64,000 bases of DNA from Candidatus Accumulibacter appositus (GTDB taxonomy: Bacteria; Pseudomonadota; Gammaproteobacteria; Burkholderiales; Rhodocyclaceae): assembly GCA_000585055.1 (NCBI GenBank), contig JEMX01000025.1, positions 38,786 through 102,785 of the forward strand. The letters are read 5' to 3'. Positions 38,889-48,147 of the stretch are shown here, one piece after another. The notes under the pieces are model-generated. The model worked only from the letters and a program-made list of their open reading frames with translations. It did no database searches and had not been told where the DNA came from. Position 1 is the first letter of the stretch. Every line of letters begins with the position of its first letter. The position numbers were made by a program, and so were the translations under genes.

Positions 38889-39299
38889 TCAGGCGACTGC
38901 GGCGATGCAGCCGAAGCGGGTCGGGGCTGTGATCCAGCGAGCAGCGTTGCGCTGCACGGCGAGCTGCTCATCGTCGATGGTGGGCGCCCGGTAGTGCGCG
39001 CCACGTTTGAGCATGATGAAGAGGGTGTGCAACATTGTCTGAGCCAGGGCGACGACGGCGCGCTTGTAGCCGCGGCGAATGATCAGCGACTGGAACTTGG
39101 ACGGGAACGCTGACTTGCTCCGACTGGCCGTGTAAGCGAACTTCCGGAGAAGTCGGCGGACGTAGAGATCGCCCTTGCGCGACCCACTGCGCCCGCGTCC
39201 TCCATTTCCATCGTTAATGACGTTGAAGTAGCTCGGACAAGTAAGCCGTGCGCCGGCAAGGCCACCGCCCGGGTACGAGCCAGAAAGGGAAACCGCGAC
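38889..39299 (-). pseudogene. IS110-family transposase, C-terminal remnant
   Basis: Reading the minus strand from about 39299 to a TGA at 38889 gives CPSYFNVINDGNGGRGRSGS, then RKGDLYVRRLL, FQSLIIRRGYKRAVVALAQT, and TIDDEQLAVQRNAARWI, the C-terminal Transposase_20 region of IS110-type transposases. There is no N-terminal RuvC-like part. It abuts the 3' end of the lysozyme gene, so the breakpoint lies there. It is evidence of past mobile-element activity in this accessory region. Confidence 0.7.
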
Positions 39300-40046
39300 C
39301 TAGTTGATCAGCCCGAGCGCGCGATAGGTGTTTCGACCGGCAACGCCGTCGGGCTCAAGGCCATGGGCCTCTTGGAAGGCCTTCAGCGCGGCCTCGGTTT
39401 TTGGTCCGAATGACCCGTCGGCAACGATCTCTAGGGCCTCCTGGAGCTTGATCACCCACTCCCCGGTCGAGCCTCGCCGAACCATGTCGAAATCGAGGTT
39501 CGGCAGGGCCACCGCGCGTTCGCCGGCCAGGTCGTCGCTGGCCATATCCAGGGCGGCCGCACGCACGCCCGCGACCCGTCGCGTCCAGCCGCGTCCGAAG
39601 GTCGCGAAGGTTCGCAAGCTCCGCAGGAAGGCAAGGCGATGATCGAGCATGTCATTGATGATCGCCTTGGCCTCGTGGATGAAGACTCTGCTCAAGGTAT
39701 TGGGACCGATGCCACCGTCGCGTACCGCCCCGACCGCGACCTGGAGCCAAACCACCGCCCGCCCAGGCCCCGAGTTAACGGCAGCGTCGAACACCGCGTA
39801 GTCAACGCCGGACGGTAGCGCGTCGCAGCGGCACTTGTCCCAATAGCCGCTTCGGTAGACCTGCTCGAGCTCCTTGTCGGTGATATTGCGCAGGTCGGTT
39901 GTTGTCTTATTCGACCCAAAATGCCGCCTAAAGGTGGTAAGGGTCACGCCCTTCATGGTCGCGCCGCCGGGATCCATCGGATGGTCGGCGAATCCGCCCT
40001 CGTGAGCGAGCACGAGAGGCAATGCCTTGTTGAAATTCTCCTTCAT
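39300..40046 (-). CDS. GH108-type lysozyme with C-terminal peptidoglycan-binding domain
   Basis: 248 residues. The N-terminal glycosyl hydrolase 108 domain (about 5-170) has the catalytic Glu in HEGGFADHPMDPGGATMKGVT, then YWDKCRCDALPSGVDYAVFD. The C-terminal part (about 178-248) is a PG_binding_1 domain (LQEALEIVADGSFGPKTEAAL, FQEAHGLEPDGVAG). It would cut peptidoglycan glycan strands; there is no signal peptide, so a phage-type endolysin released through a holin, or an effector, is possible. GGAGG lies upstream of the ATG at 40046. A lysozyme-inhibitor-like gene lies just upstream. Confidence 0.88.
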   Translation of the reverse strand: MKENFNKALPLVLAHEGGFADHPMDPGGATMKGVTLTTFRRHFGSNKTTTDLRNITDKELEQVYRSGYWDKCRCDALPSGVDYAVFDAAVNSGPGRAVVWLQVAVGAVRDGGIGPNTLSRVFIHEAKAIINDMLDHRLAFLRSLRTFATFGRGWTRRVAGVRAAALDMASDDLAGERAVALPNLDFDMVRRGSTGEWVIKLQEALEIVADGSFGPKTEAALKAFQEAHGLEPDGVAGRNTYRALGLIN

Positions 40047-40172
40047 GGTCGGTCCTCCTCGGAAAGTAACAACGTATCGAAACATCCCCGTGACCCGCCG
40101 GGGGCGGCGTCGAGCGATCCGCGTTGTTGGCGTTGGCAGCCTCCTCTGCGGTCGGCTCGCATACGTGCATTC

Positions 40173-40562
40173 CTATTGGATGTGTGCCTGCAATTGCTGC
40201 GTCCGTTGCTCGGTCATCTCCGCTAGCTCCGAGACCTGCAGAATCGGGTACTGGGTGCCCCCCTCGGCCGCGCCTGCGACAAAGGCCGCGTTTTGGTCCC
40301 TGAACACGATCCATGCCTTCTGTGCAGCCTTTAACTGGCCGCGGCGCTGTTGGGGCAGTTGGGACGCCAGCTGCTGATAGATACGATTGAGCTCGGCGTC
40401 GGCAGCCTCGTAGCGTTGGTTGGCGCAGGTCAGCATCTCGGCCGACGACACGGCCTGCGTGCAATCCTGGTTCGCGGCCCAAGCGTTCTCCTGAATTCCG
40501 AGCCAACAGATGGCGATCAGCGCCACCATCGGCGCAAGCGCGTTGCCATTTATTCCTATCAT
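40173..40562 (-). CDS. LprI-type lysozyme inhibitor family protein
   Basis: 129 residues with a signal peptide (LIAICWLGIQENAWA-A). The mature part matches the DUF1311/LprI domain: CTQAVSSAEMLTCANQRYEAADAELNRIYQQL, then AQKAWIVFRDQNAAFVA. Members bind lysozymes in the periplasm. It is encoded upstream of, and on the same strand as, the GH108 lysozyme, which suggests an enzyme plus immunity pair; this is inference. Confidence 0.82.
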   Translation of the reverse strand: MIGINGNALAPMVALIAICWLGIQENAWAANQDCTQAVSSAEMLTCANQRYEAADAELNRIYQQLASQLPQQRRGQLKAAQKAWIVFRDQNAAFVAGAAEGGTQYPILQVSELAEMTEQRTQQLQAHIQ

Positions 40563-41410
40563 GCTAAATCCCTAAATTTAGTTGCCCATTGGCATGCCGT
40601 CGGATTACGATCACGCGTCGGTGGCTTCGCTGATGCCGAACCGAGAGCGGACAAAAAGCAGAGCGATCGAGCGCAGCTGCCAGAATAATATAGACCACTT
40701 CTGCACTGACGTTCAATAATTGTCCGCCGCAGCGCAATCGCTTGCGCAATTTCTATTGGGGCACTAGAGGCCACACCCCAATTGCCAAAACAATAACCGT
40801 ACGCCAGCCTTCCGCAATTATTTTGGATATTGATAGCGAGCACTGCCGACAAGTTCTTGTCGGTGTCGAAGCACGGATGTTCGGGTATCGACACAGGCGT
40901 ATCGAAATTCGATTGCCCACTCCAGCGCTCACTGTTTTAATCACCGCAGGCAGAAATAAAGCATACTTCACGTACTCTGCGTGATTTCAGACGGGCACCT
41001 AGCGCTATCGGGCAGCAAGCTCCCCGGACGCGCAGCGGGGTTTATGGTAGTGGCATCAGAGGACCTGCTGCATATCGATAGTCCAGAGTCGCGGTCGGTT
41101 TGGCTGCCACGGTTTGGAAAGGCGGTACAATTTCCAGCAGTCGCGGGCCTGGTTCATCATAAGAGTCGGGTGGCGGCTTGCTTGTTTTGTGATTGCATTT
41201 TCGGGAAGAGCGGCGGAGCGCAAGGGAGCTTGTGCAGCGTCTACTTCGTCACTGACTGGAACTGGCTGCAGGCGGTACGCTTCGCTCAAAGGCGAGCAGC
41301 AAGGGAGGCCGGTCGACTGGGATCACGAAGATGGCTTCGCTCGCCACAAGATCCGCAGTGCCGCCTTACTTTCCAGCGAGGAATCGGAACCGAAAGGAAG
41401 GGTAAACGCC
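40563..41410. other. Stretch with no clear gene
   Basis: About 850 bp between the LprI-like gene and the MBL-CHAT pair. Reading frames up to 111 codons exist on both strands but none has a family signature, a convincing ribosome site, or steady codon bias. No repeat A or B copy is present. It is probably decayed sequence. Confidence 0.5.
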
Positions 41411-41521
41411 ATGCGACGAATCATCGTTCATCTCGACGGGAGCCGGGCAAATCCCAGCAAGCTGCTGGCACACGACGACGGTGGCCAACTCCACAAGCCG
41501 TTCACGGTAGGCAAGACCTAG
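41411..41521 (+). CDS. Possible small ORF upstream of the MBL-CHAT pair
   Basis: 36 residues: MRRIIVHLDGSRANPSKLLA then HDDGGQLHKPFTVGKT. AAGGAAGGG lies about 9 bases before the ATG, and the MBL gene starts 63 bp after its stop in the same direction. It could be a real small protein of the system, or the start of a truncated gene. No family is recognised. Confidence 0.35.
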   Translation: MRRIIVHLDGSRANPSKLLAHDDGGQLHKPFTVGKT

Positions 41522-41584
41522 CACGCTGTCTTTCCTCGCGCTGACGAAACGCAAATCGCAGCAATAGATCATGGAGCTCGAGAC

Positions 41585-42685
41585 ATGTTCAGACTAGAAG
41601 TACTCCCCGCTCGCTATGGCGACTGCATCTGGATCGAGTACGGCACAGATCCGGTCCGGCGCATCCTGATCGACGGCGGCGCGCCGGGTGTCTACAAACG
41701 CACCCTGAAGCCCCGCCTCAAGCGCCTCCCCGACGAGGAGCGCAGCTTCGAGCTGCTGGTCGTCACCCACGTCGACCATGACCACATCTGCGGCATCATC
41801 GAGCTGGCGCTGGATGAGCGGCTTCCCTTCAAGGCGAAGGACGTCTGGTTCAACGGCTTCCGGCACATCCCCGACAAGCCACTGGACGTCCTTGCCGGCA
41901 AGCACGGCGAGCAGCTCACCGAACTCATCCTAAGAAATGGTCGCAGCTGGAACGTCCACGGATTCGGCAAGCAGGCTGTGGTGGTTCCCAGGGAGGGACC
42001 GCTCCCGCGCATCGAATTCGAAGGGGGTCTCAGGCTAACCCTGATGAGCCCCACCATCCCGCTGCTCGCGGACCTGCGCAAGGACTGGGAACACTCTTGC
42101 GAGGACATCAACATCACGCCGGAGGAATTGGAGGAGGCACGCAAGGAAGGTCGTTTCGAGACGCTCGCCGCCGCCAGTCCTGGCGTGGCTCCGGGGCCGC
42201 AGCGGCCCGACGTCGAGCAGCTCCTGCGCGAAAGCTTCGAGGAGGACAACTCGGCGGCGAACGGGAGCAGCATCGCCTTTCTCCTGGAGTACGGATCCCT
42301 TCGTATCCTGCTGGCTGGCGACGCCCACCCGAGCACGCTGGTAGAGTCCATCAGACGCCTCGGCGACGACAAACTCACGCTCGATGCCTGCAAGCTGCCC
42401 CATCACGGCAGCCGCGGAAGTGTGAGTGCCGATCTGATCAAGCACCTCGACTGCGATGCCTACATCTTCTCCTCGAACGGCGACCAATTCAGCCATCCCC
42501 ACCCGGAGGCTGTGGCCCGCGTAATCAAACACGGCGGCGACAGTCCGCAGCTGATTTTCAACTACCGCACCGCGGAGACCACCATCTGGGACGATGACCG
42601 ACTGCGCGACGCCTACGGATACAGGACTTCGTATCCCGACGATAACGAGAAAGGGGTCGTCCTCGAGTGGAGCTTGCAAGGATGA
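41585..42685 (+). CDS. Metallo-beta-lactamase fold hydrolase, ComEC-like
   Basis: 366 residues. The N-terminal metal site T-H-V-D-H-D-H at residues 61-67 follows the ComEC-type pattern (T/S-H-x-D-x-D-H) rather than the classical HxHxDH. Later parts of the fold are seen in NGSSIAFLLEYGSLRILLAGDAH and in KLPHHGSRGSVS. Such stand-alone ComEC-like hydrolases are cytoplasmic and probably cut nucleic acids or nucleotides. It is four bases upstream of a CHAT protease gene and must be co-translated with it. This pairing is typical of conflict systems in which a protease and an MBL act together. Substrate unknown. Confidence 0.85.
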   Translation: MFRLEVLPARYGDCIWIEYGTDPVRRILIDGGAPGVYKRTLKPRLKRLPDEERSFELLVVTHVDHDHICGIIELALDERLPFKAKDVWFNGFRHIPDKPLDVLAGKHGEQLTELILRNGRSWNVHGFGKQAVVVPREGPLPRIEFEGGLRLTLMSPTIPLLADLRKDWEHSCEDINITPEELEEARKEGRFETLAAASPGVAPGPQRPDVEQLLRESFEEDNSAANGSSIAFLLEYGSLRILLAGDAHPSTLVESIRRLGDDKLTLDACKLPHHGSRGSVSADLIKHLDCDAYIFSSNGDQFSHPHPEAVARVIKHGGDSPQLIFNYRTAETTIWDDDRLRDAYGYRTSYPDDNEKGVVLEWSLQG

Positions 42686-42689
42686 AGTC

Positions 42690-44540
42690 ATGAAGTCGAC
42701 ACTGGTGGAGTTCGCCCGCTTCGAAAACCTGGAAGAAGGCTTCCTGCGGGCAGGAGACAGATATCTCCAGATGGTGGCCAACCTTTGCGTGAGAACGCGT
42801 CACGCGCCCATCGGTCAGCGGGATTTCTACGCGCTTATGAGAAAGCTCCGCTACGGCACGGCTTCCGAACAGGAGCGGCAGGAGGCTTTGACGAAGCTGC
42901 CCGAGCTGATCACGAAATTCTTCCTGGGGCTGGAATCGGAAGAAGAAAACCAGAAGCCGAGCTTGCTCTCCATTCTCGCTGAAGGTAGTACCGATCTGCA
43001 GCAACTCGACCTGGTGGCGAATGCGGCGGAATTGTCCGCGCTGCCCTTCGAGGCGGCCCTGGCGAAAGACGGCACTCCCCTGTTCCTGAGTGGCGGCGGC
43101 GTAGTCCTGACCCGCCGGGTCAGGGGGCGCTTCACGGAACAAAGGCCGAGCTGGCCGACACGACCGCGCGTCTTGTTCGCGTGGTCCGCCGCAGGGGGAA
43201 AAGTTCCGCAGGACGAGCACCGCAAGGCACTGCTCGCGGCGCTGGAGCCCTGGTTGCCCGCAGCGAACCGCGCGTCTGTGTTCGTAGAGCTCGGGAACGC
43301 GCGGTTGCGCGATCTCGAGGCCGTGATTCAGGACGCCAGCGAGGCCGGCAAGGGCTTCTCGCACGTGCACCTGCTGGCACACGGCCATCCCGTGCGCGAG
43401 GCAAATGACGACCGATTCGGGGTTGCCTTCACTCACCCGGTGGAAGGAATGGACATCGTGGCGCCGGAGCAGCTCGCCAAGGCGCTCGCCGGGATCCGCG
43501 CCAGTGCGGTCGTCGTGACTCTAGCCGCTTGCGATGCGGGTAACCAGACCGACACCATCACGCCCGAGAAGAGCGTCGCCCACGAACTCCACGTCTCCGG
43601 CCTGCCGGTGGTCGTCGCGTCGCAGCTTCCGCTGACCATCTCCGGCTCGAATATCCTGGTCCGCCGCTTTTACCACGACCTGTTGGAGGGATGCGATGTG
43701 CGCAGCGCACTGCATCGCGCCCGGGTCGAGCTCTATGAGAGACGCGAAGAGGCCGGGCACGATTGGCTGAGCGTCGTCGGCTACGTGGAACTGCGGGAAG
43801 GATACGCGGACTTCCTGCAGGAAATCAGGCTGAAGTCCCAACTCGCGTCACTCGAGAATCTCAGGGACAGGGCGGAGATGGCGGCCAAGGAAGGCGCCGA
43901 CAGCGAAGTGCTCGCGGCAATCCGCACTGCGCTGAAGCGACGGATTGAGCGTCTCGAAAACCTGCTTTCGGAGACCCGAGGCGGGGCTGCGCTGGACGAG
44001 AATCGTGGACTGCTGGGCAGCGCCGAGAAGCGCCTGGCCGAACTCTGCTTCCATCACTTCAAGGACGAGGCCGGCCAACGTGAGTCGCAGGAAGCTCTGC
44101 AGCGGGCGCGCGATTCTTACCGCCTCGCCTTCGAGGCGAACCCGTCGCACCACTGGAGCGGGGTCCAGTACCTGGCGCTCCATGCGGCCTTGACCGGAGA
44201 GGTGAACCCCGAGCACTGGAAGACCGCCTATCGGGCGGCAGAGGTCGATCGCCAGCGACCGAACGAGTTCTGGGCGCAGGGGTCCCTGGCAGAGCTCGCT
44301 CTGCTGGACCGGATTCTCGGCCAAGGGACGGACCTGTCAGCCACTGGCTATCTGGTCGAGATGAAGGACCGGGTCGCAGCCCTTAAAGAGGCGCCTTCTC
44401 ACAACCCCTTCGGCTCGACGGCGCTGCAGCTGCAGCGCTACCTTGACTGGTGGCGTCAGGATCTCGGCTTCTTTCCGGGGACGCCGGATCTTGCCAGCGC
44501 AGCCGGAGATCTCGGCAAGCTCATCCAGCCCATGGACTGA
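42690..44540 (+). CDS. CHAT-domain (caspase-like) protease with TPR-like C-terminus
   Basis: 616 residues. The CHAT protease core spans about 110-370: LPFEAAL, the catalytic His at 231 in HLLAHGHP, and the catalytic Cys at 281 in TLAACDAGN, followed by LPVVVASQLPLTISGSNIL, a typical clan CD segment. An N-terminal region of about 110 residues is unassigned. The C-terminal 230 residues are helical with TPR-like features (ARDSYRLAFEANPSHHWSGV, then YLALHAAL). AAGGA lies 7 bases before the ATG at 42690, four bases after the MBL stop. Related bacterial CHAT proteins act in defence and programmed cell death; the role here is inferred. Confidence 0.87.
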   Translation: MKSTLVEFARFENLEEGFLRAGDRYLQMVANLCVRTRHAPIGQRDFYALMRKLRYGTASEQERQEALTKLPELITKFFLGLESEEENQKPSLLSILAEGSTDLQQLDLVANAAELSALPFEAALAKDGTPLFLSGGGVVLTRRVRGRFTEQRPSWPTRPRVLFAWSAAGGKVPQDEHRKALLAALEPWLPAANRASVFVELGNARLRDLEAVIQDASEAGKGFSHVHLLAHGHPVREANDDRFGVAFTHPVEGMDIVAPEQLAKALAGIRASAVVVTLAACDAGNQTDTITPEKSVAHELHVSGLPVVVASQLPLTISGSNILVRRFYHDLLEGCDVRSALHRARVELYERREEAGHDWLSVVGYVELREGYADFLQEIRLKSQLASLENLRDRAEMAAKEGADSEVLAAIRTALKRRIERLENLLSETRGGAALDENRGLLGSAEKRLAELCFHHFKDEAGQRESQEALQRARDSYRLAFEANPSHHWSGVQYLALHAALTGEVNPEHWKTAYRAAEVDRQRPNEFWAQGSLAELALLDRILGQGTDLSATGYLVEMKDRVAALKEAPSHNPFGSTALQLQRYLDWWRQDLGFFPGTPDLASAAGDLGKLIQPMD

Positions 44541-44999
44541 GCGATGCGCGGGAGGACAGCGACTAGGTAGGTACAGAAGCAGGGCCAATAGGGGTCCGAC
44601 CCCCATGGCACACCACCTTTCCGACGCCAAGCCAGCGCGGCGACAAAGGGCGGATCGTTGGCACTCAAGGTATCGACGTCCGAGGAGACCAGCTTCGACG
44701 GCGGCCAGAGCAAGGCGCTGAGCAACTGGTCGCCGCCGCGCTCCTCCTCACTCCTGCAAACGATTCGTGCGACCGTGGCAATCGCGCTGGACTGTCGATT
44801 TTTTTTACACTCGCCTATGAAAGCGATGCTTTCGCTCTCTTAACGCCCTGTTTTTTCTAGAAGACACAAACATGGCACAGGTGTTGCTTGTAACTGGCCA
44901 AGCCCGCTGCAAGACTGGGCCAGTAAGTAGGAACTGACCGTTCCGATACGAATAACGGGCAGCGCTTGTTTTTGATTTTTGCTAACCATAGAGGAATAA
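44541..44999. other. Intergenic stretch with a repeat B box, no clear gene
   Basis: About 460 bp between the CHAT gene and a PEP-CTERM gene. It has the palindrome GGGGTCCGACCCC at 44591-44603, related to the repeat B box at 35261. The conserved dyad found upstream of the other two PEP-CTERM genes is absent. Nothing else was recognised. Confidence 0.55.
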
Positions 45000-45686
45000 A
45001 TGATGATGAAAAAAACCCTGATTGCCGCCGGACTCCTCGCTTTTGGTGTCATGGCTGCAGCACCGGCTTCGGCCGGCCAACTGGTTACCCCGACGCAGCA
45101 CCAAGCGTTCTCGCTTCCCGACCTGGATGAAACCTTCGAGCTGTTTTTCGATGGCTTCGACTCAAGTCTGGGCAAGCTGATGAGCGTTCACTGGACGTTC
45201 GAGGGCACGGCTACTTTGAACAACGCCGTGTTCAACATTGGTACGGCGCCGGCAACGATTGGAGACCCAAATCCCCTTTCGGCCATCTGGAATATCACCT
45301 TCTCGTCGCCGGTAGGACTGAGTGACAGCGAGCTTCTGGTGACGCCAGGCTTTTCCGGCCTTGTTCCCGCTGGCGGTCCGACCCAGGTCGGAACTACCGG
45401 ACTGGTCGGAATTTCTGGCATGGCCTGGATCGATAACAGCGATCCAGTGACCCTGGCCGACTACATCGGCGCCGCGGCCTCGGTGCTCATGACCGTCAGC
45501 GGCGAGGGTACACAGGGCGGCTCGGTGCCACAGACCGTGTTTTCCGGCAACAACGGTACGGCAGAGGGAATCGTGTCTCTCTACTATGACTACGATCCCG
45601 CCACCGTTCCCGAGCCGCTTTCGCTCGCTCTGTTCGGCCTGGGTCTCGCAGGTCTGGCAGCGTCGCGTCGCCGCAAGCAGGCCTAA
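45000..45686 (+). CDS. PEP-CTERM protein, choice-of-anchor E type
   Basis: 228 residues. A signal peptide (KKTLIAAGLLAFGVMAAAPA SA) is followed by a beta-rich region with FDGFDSSLGKLMSVHWTFEG, typical of the choice-of-anchor E domain, and the C-terminal signal TVPEPLSLALFGLGLAGLA then SRRRKQA. It would be exported and processed by exosortase. Three ATG codons in a row (45000, 45003, 45006) follow GAGG. A long terminator follows. Unlike the two minus-strand PEP-CTERM genes it lacks the shared upstream dyad, so its regulation may differ. Confidence 0.9.
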   Translation: MMMKKTLIAAGLLAFGVMAAAPASAGQLVTPTQHQAFSLPDLDETFELFFDGFDSSLGKLMSVHWTFEGTATLNNAVFNIGTAPATIGDPNPLSAIWNITFSSPVGLSDSELLVTPGFSGLVPAGGPTQVGTTGLVGISGMAWIDNSDPVTLADYIGAAASVLMTVSGEGTQGGSVPQTVFSGNNGTAEGIVSLYYDYDPATVPEPLSLALFGLGLAGLAASRRRKQA

Positions 45687-45735
45687 TCGCTTTATAGGTC
45701 AAGATCGGCTTGCCGGGTTTCCGGTAGCCTGATCG

Positions 45736-45810
45736 CTGGGGCAGCTCCTGATCCAATCGCCGGCAAGATATTGCCAGGCAAGCGGAACAGGAGCTGCCCC
45801 AGTCTTTTTT
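45736..45810 (+). terminator. Large intrinsic terminator after the PEP-CTERM gene
   Basis: A perfect 15-bp stem (CTGGGGCAGCTCCTG at 45736-45750 with its complement at 45788-45802) encloses 37 bases that can form a smaller GGCAA/TTGCC hairpin. TCTTTTTT follows directly. Confidence 0.88.
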
Positions 45811-46208
45811 CCAGTTCGCGAATCGCAGGACAGCCTCCCGGCACCGCTTTACCCTGACGACGGCACGTGGCAAAGTGCTAATCATCGCGAATGACGCCAG
45901 ATCGGCGCCGCTGGCGACGAAGAATCTTCGTCCGCAGACTGCAAGCTGCGCACCACGCTTGACCGACTTCTGCCGACTTGCCCGTTCAACCGTTTTCGTT
46001 TCGCTTACCGCGCTTGCCGCCGGCGAATCCCCTGCCCGTGCAAAGGCAGCGAGATCAGCTCTTTGCTTTTGTGTTCGCGATGTTGCCTTTGGCAAGAGAC
46101 CGGATATCGTGCGATGAATCGGGCGATGGAAGGCTTTGGCGACGCGGCGAGCTCATCAAGCGCCGCGGCCAAGCGCTGAAGCACAGTTTTCCAGCAGGAT
46201 TTCCGACC
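45811..46208. other. Stretch with no clear gene
   Basis: About 400 bp before the methyltransferase gene. A sequence near 46110-46137 (GATGAATCGGGCGATGG) recurs in similar form at 47037-47063 on the other side of that gene, as a loose direct repeat. No gene was recognised. Confidence 0.45.
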
Positions 46209-46958
46209 ATGGCCGACCTTGAGATCGAAGACATTCAGTGGTTCCATCAGCTCACGCTGAAGGACGGGCGGGTCACGCAAGGCTTGGTGGACATGGCTCG
46301 ACACGAGCATCTCTACCTGTTCGACCGCCTCGAACTGCAGGGCAAGTCGCTGCTCGACATTGGCTGCTGGGACGGTTACTTCAGCTTCATGGCCGAGCAG
46401 CGGGGAGCGCGACGGGTGGTGAGTCTCGACAACCCGGATTTCCGCTGGGGCGGTCTCGACGGCTACAACTTCCTGCACCGGCACTTCGAGAGCCGGGCGG
46501 AATGGCGCAGGGGTTCGATTTACGATCTGCCCGACGAGCGTTTCGACATTGTCCTGTGCTATGGCGTGCTCTACCACCTCAACGACCCGCTCTCGGCGAT
46601 GATCAACAGCTTCCATGCGGCCCTCGAAGAGGTCGTCTTCGAGGGCCTGATCTATGAGGATCGGCAGCCAACCCTGTTCCTGCTGGCGCCCAAGGAACTG
46701 GACGGTGATCCCACGAATTTGTATACGATGAGCACGGCCTACGTCGAAAAAGTTGCCGCGATGTGCGGTTTTGAGCTTGTCGACAGCCAGATGCGGCACT
46801 ACGCCTCGACCGCGCTGCGCCGCTCCCTGCGGAAATCGCAGCCGCGAACGGACCGCGCGGCAATGCGCTTTCGGCGGGTCGCCGAGCTCACGCCCGCTTA
46901 CAAGGAAAGCTGTTTCTCCGTCGCCCCGAAAGGGCTGCTCAAGGCGAGAGGCCAATGA
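46209..46958 (+). CDS. SAM-dependent methyltransferase (CmoB/DUF1698-like)
   Basis: 249 residues. The opening IQWFHQLTLKDGRVTQGL resembles the CmoB-type N-terminus, and the SAM site motif I is LLDIGCWDGYFSFMAEQRGA, with VVSLD following. IVLCYGVLYHLNDPLSAM is the motif IV region. It differs from CmoB in length and tail, so the substrate is probably a small molecule or sugar rather than tRNA; this is uncertain. Loose direct repeats flank the gene, which may mean it was acquired. The ATG at 46209 is preferred; the long upstream frame has poor codon use. Confidence 0.8.
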   Translation: MADLEIEDIQWFHQLTLKDGRVTQGLVDMARHEHLYLFDRLELQGKSLLDIGCWDGYFSFMAEQRGARRVVSLDNPDFRWGGLDGYNFLHRHFESRAEWRRGSIYDLPDERFDIVLCYGVLYHLNDPLSAMINSFHAALEEVVFEGLIYEDRQPTLFLLAPKELDGDPTNLYTMSTAYVEKVAAMCGFELVDSQMRHYASTALRRSLRKSQPRTDRAAMRFRRVAELTPAYKESCFSVAPKGLLKARGQ

Positions 46959-47115
46959 ACACGGCAGGCAGCGGGGTACATACAGCCTTTCTTTTTTTCC
47001 TCCACGAGCCGAGCTTGGGCAGCCGCTGGACATCGCCCGATGAAGCGGGCGATGGCGGCCTGTTTTTCTGGGTGAGCCCTGCCCATCGTTTTCTTGAATG
47101 CTATCTGGAGTCGCT

Positions 47116-47889
47116 TTGTTTAAGCTAATTGGTATCGTTGCGGGGTTCTACTTTTTCGGCTTCTTCGGAGCGCTACTCGGTCTCTTGCTGGGGTCGGTCA
47201 TCGATCGCGCGCGAGCCTATGGTGCGGGCGGCATCAACCCGCTGCAGAATGCGCTTCGTCAAAGCGTGTTCCTGGCCACGATGTTCATCTCGATGGGCAA
47301 ACTGGCCAAGGCCGATGGCCAGGTCACGCAAGCCGAGATCGAGCATGTCGAGCTGTTGATGCAGAAACTGGGCATGACCCCGGAGCATCGCGTTCAGGCA
47401 ATTGCCTTGTTCAAGCGAGGTGCCGACCCGGCGTTCACCATCGATTCAACCTACGCCAAGTTCATGTCGGTTTGTGGCCACACCCGGCATCTCAAGCAGG
47501 TGTTGCTGGTCTATCTGATCTCGATGGCGACGGCTGACGGAGCGATCAATTCGGCCGAGGAGAAGGTGCTCGCCGACATCGGCGCCCGTCTTGGCTTTGA
47601 CCAAGCCACCTTCAAGCAATTGATCGACATGGTGCTCAATCAATCCCACTTCGCCGCCGGGCAGCCCAGTACGGCAGCGGCACTGGATGACGCCTACAAG
47701 GCTCTGGGCGTGACGAAAGACCATAGCGACCAGGAAATCAAGCGCGCCTATCGCAGGCTGATCAGCCAGTACCATCCGGACAAGTTGATCGGACAGGGCC
47801 TACCGGAAGACATGATCGCGCTGGCCAGCGAAAAAGCCAAGGAGATCCAGCTGGCGCACGATCTGATCGAGCGGCACCGGAAAATATGA
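47116..47889 (+). CDS. djlA: Co-chaperone DjlA (TerB plus DnaJ domain)
   Basis: About 257 residues. One N-terminal transmembrane helix with Gly repeats (FKLIGIVAGFYFFGFFGALLG) matches the DjlA membrane anchor. A TerB-like helical domain covers about 50-165 (FISMGKLAKADGQVTQAEIE). The C-terminal J domain (about 190-257) carries the HPD motif in ISQYHPDKLIGQGLP. DjlA stimulates DnaK at the inner membrane. The TTG at 47116 with GGAG upstream aligns best with family N-termini; an ATG six codons earlier (47098) is the alternative. Confidence 0.92.
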   Translation: MFKLIGIVAGFYFFGFFGALLGLLLGSVIDRARAYGAGGINPLQNALRQSVFLATMFISMGKLAKADGQVTQAEIEHVELLMQKLGMTPEHRVQAIALFKRGADPAFTIDSTYAKFMSVCGHTRHLKQVLLVYLISMATADGAINSAEEKVLADIGARLGFDQATFKQLIDMVLNQSHFAAGQPSTAAALDDAYKALGVTKDHSDQEIKRAYRRLISQYHPDKLIGQGLPEDMIALASEKAKEIQLAHDLIERHRKI

Positions 47890-48023
47890 ATCGCAGAAGA
47901 AATTGAGCGCGGCCCCATTTCGCGGGCCATCTTGCGCGCTGACCTGTCCACGCGCACTGAGACGAACGCCAGCGCTTTTCAATGGCTAGTCGCCGCGCAC
48001 GCAGCGACTGCCAAAGACTCCCT

Positions 48024-48147
48024 TAGCGGTCATGGCCGCCGAGACACCCCAGCGGATGAAAGCCATGACCGTATCCCTCGTCCACTGACCCTTCTCCCGC
48101 AAGGGGAGACGGGACTTTCGCGAGTCGCTTGCGCGACTTTCACATTA
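48024..48147 (-). repeat. Repeat A copy 6, downstream of a cytochrome c gene
   Basis: Core 48026-48145 with TA at both ends. On the minus strand the cytochrome c gene runs ...CGC-TAA into the right end, so TA plus the first A of ATGTGAAAG is its stop codon (48147-48145). Confidence 0.9.

Noticed and set aside
40559..40894. Minus-strand frame of 111 codons
   Set aside because: No ribosome site, no family features and irregular composition; it also overlaps the start of the LprI-like gene.
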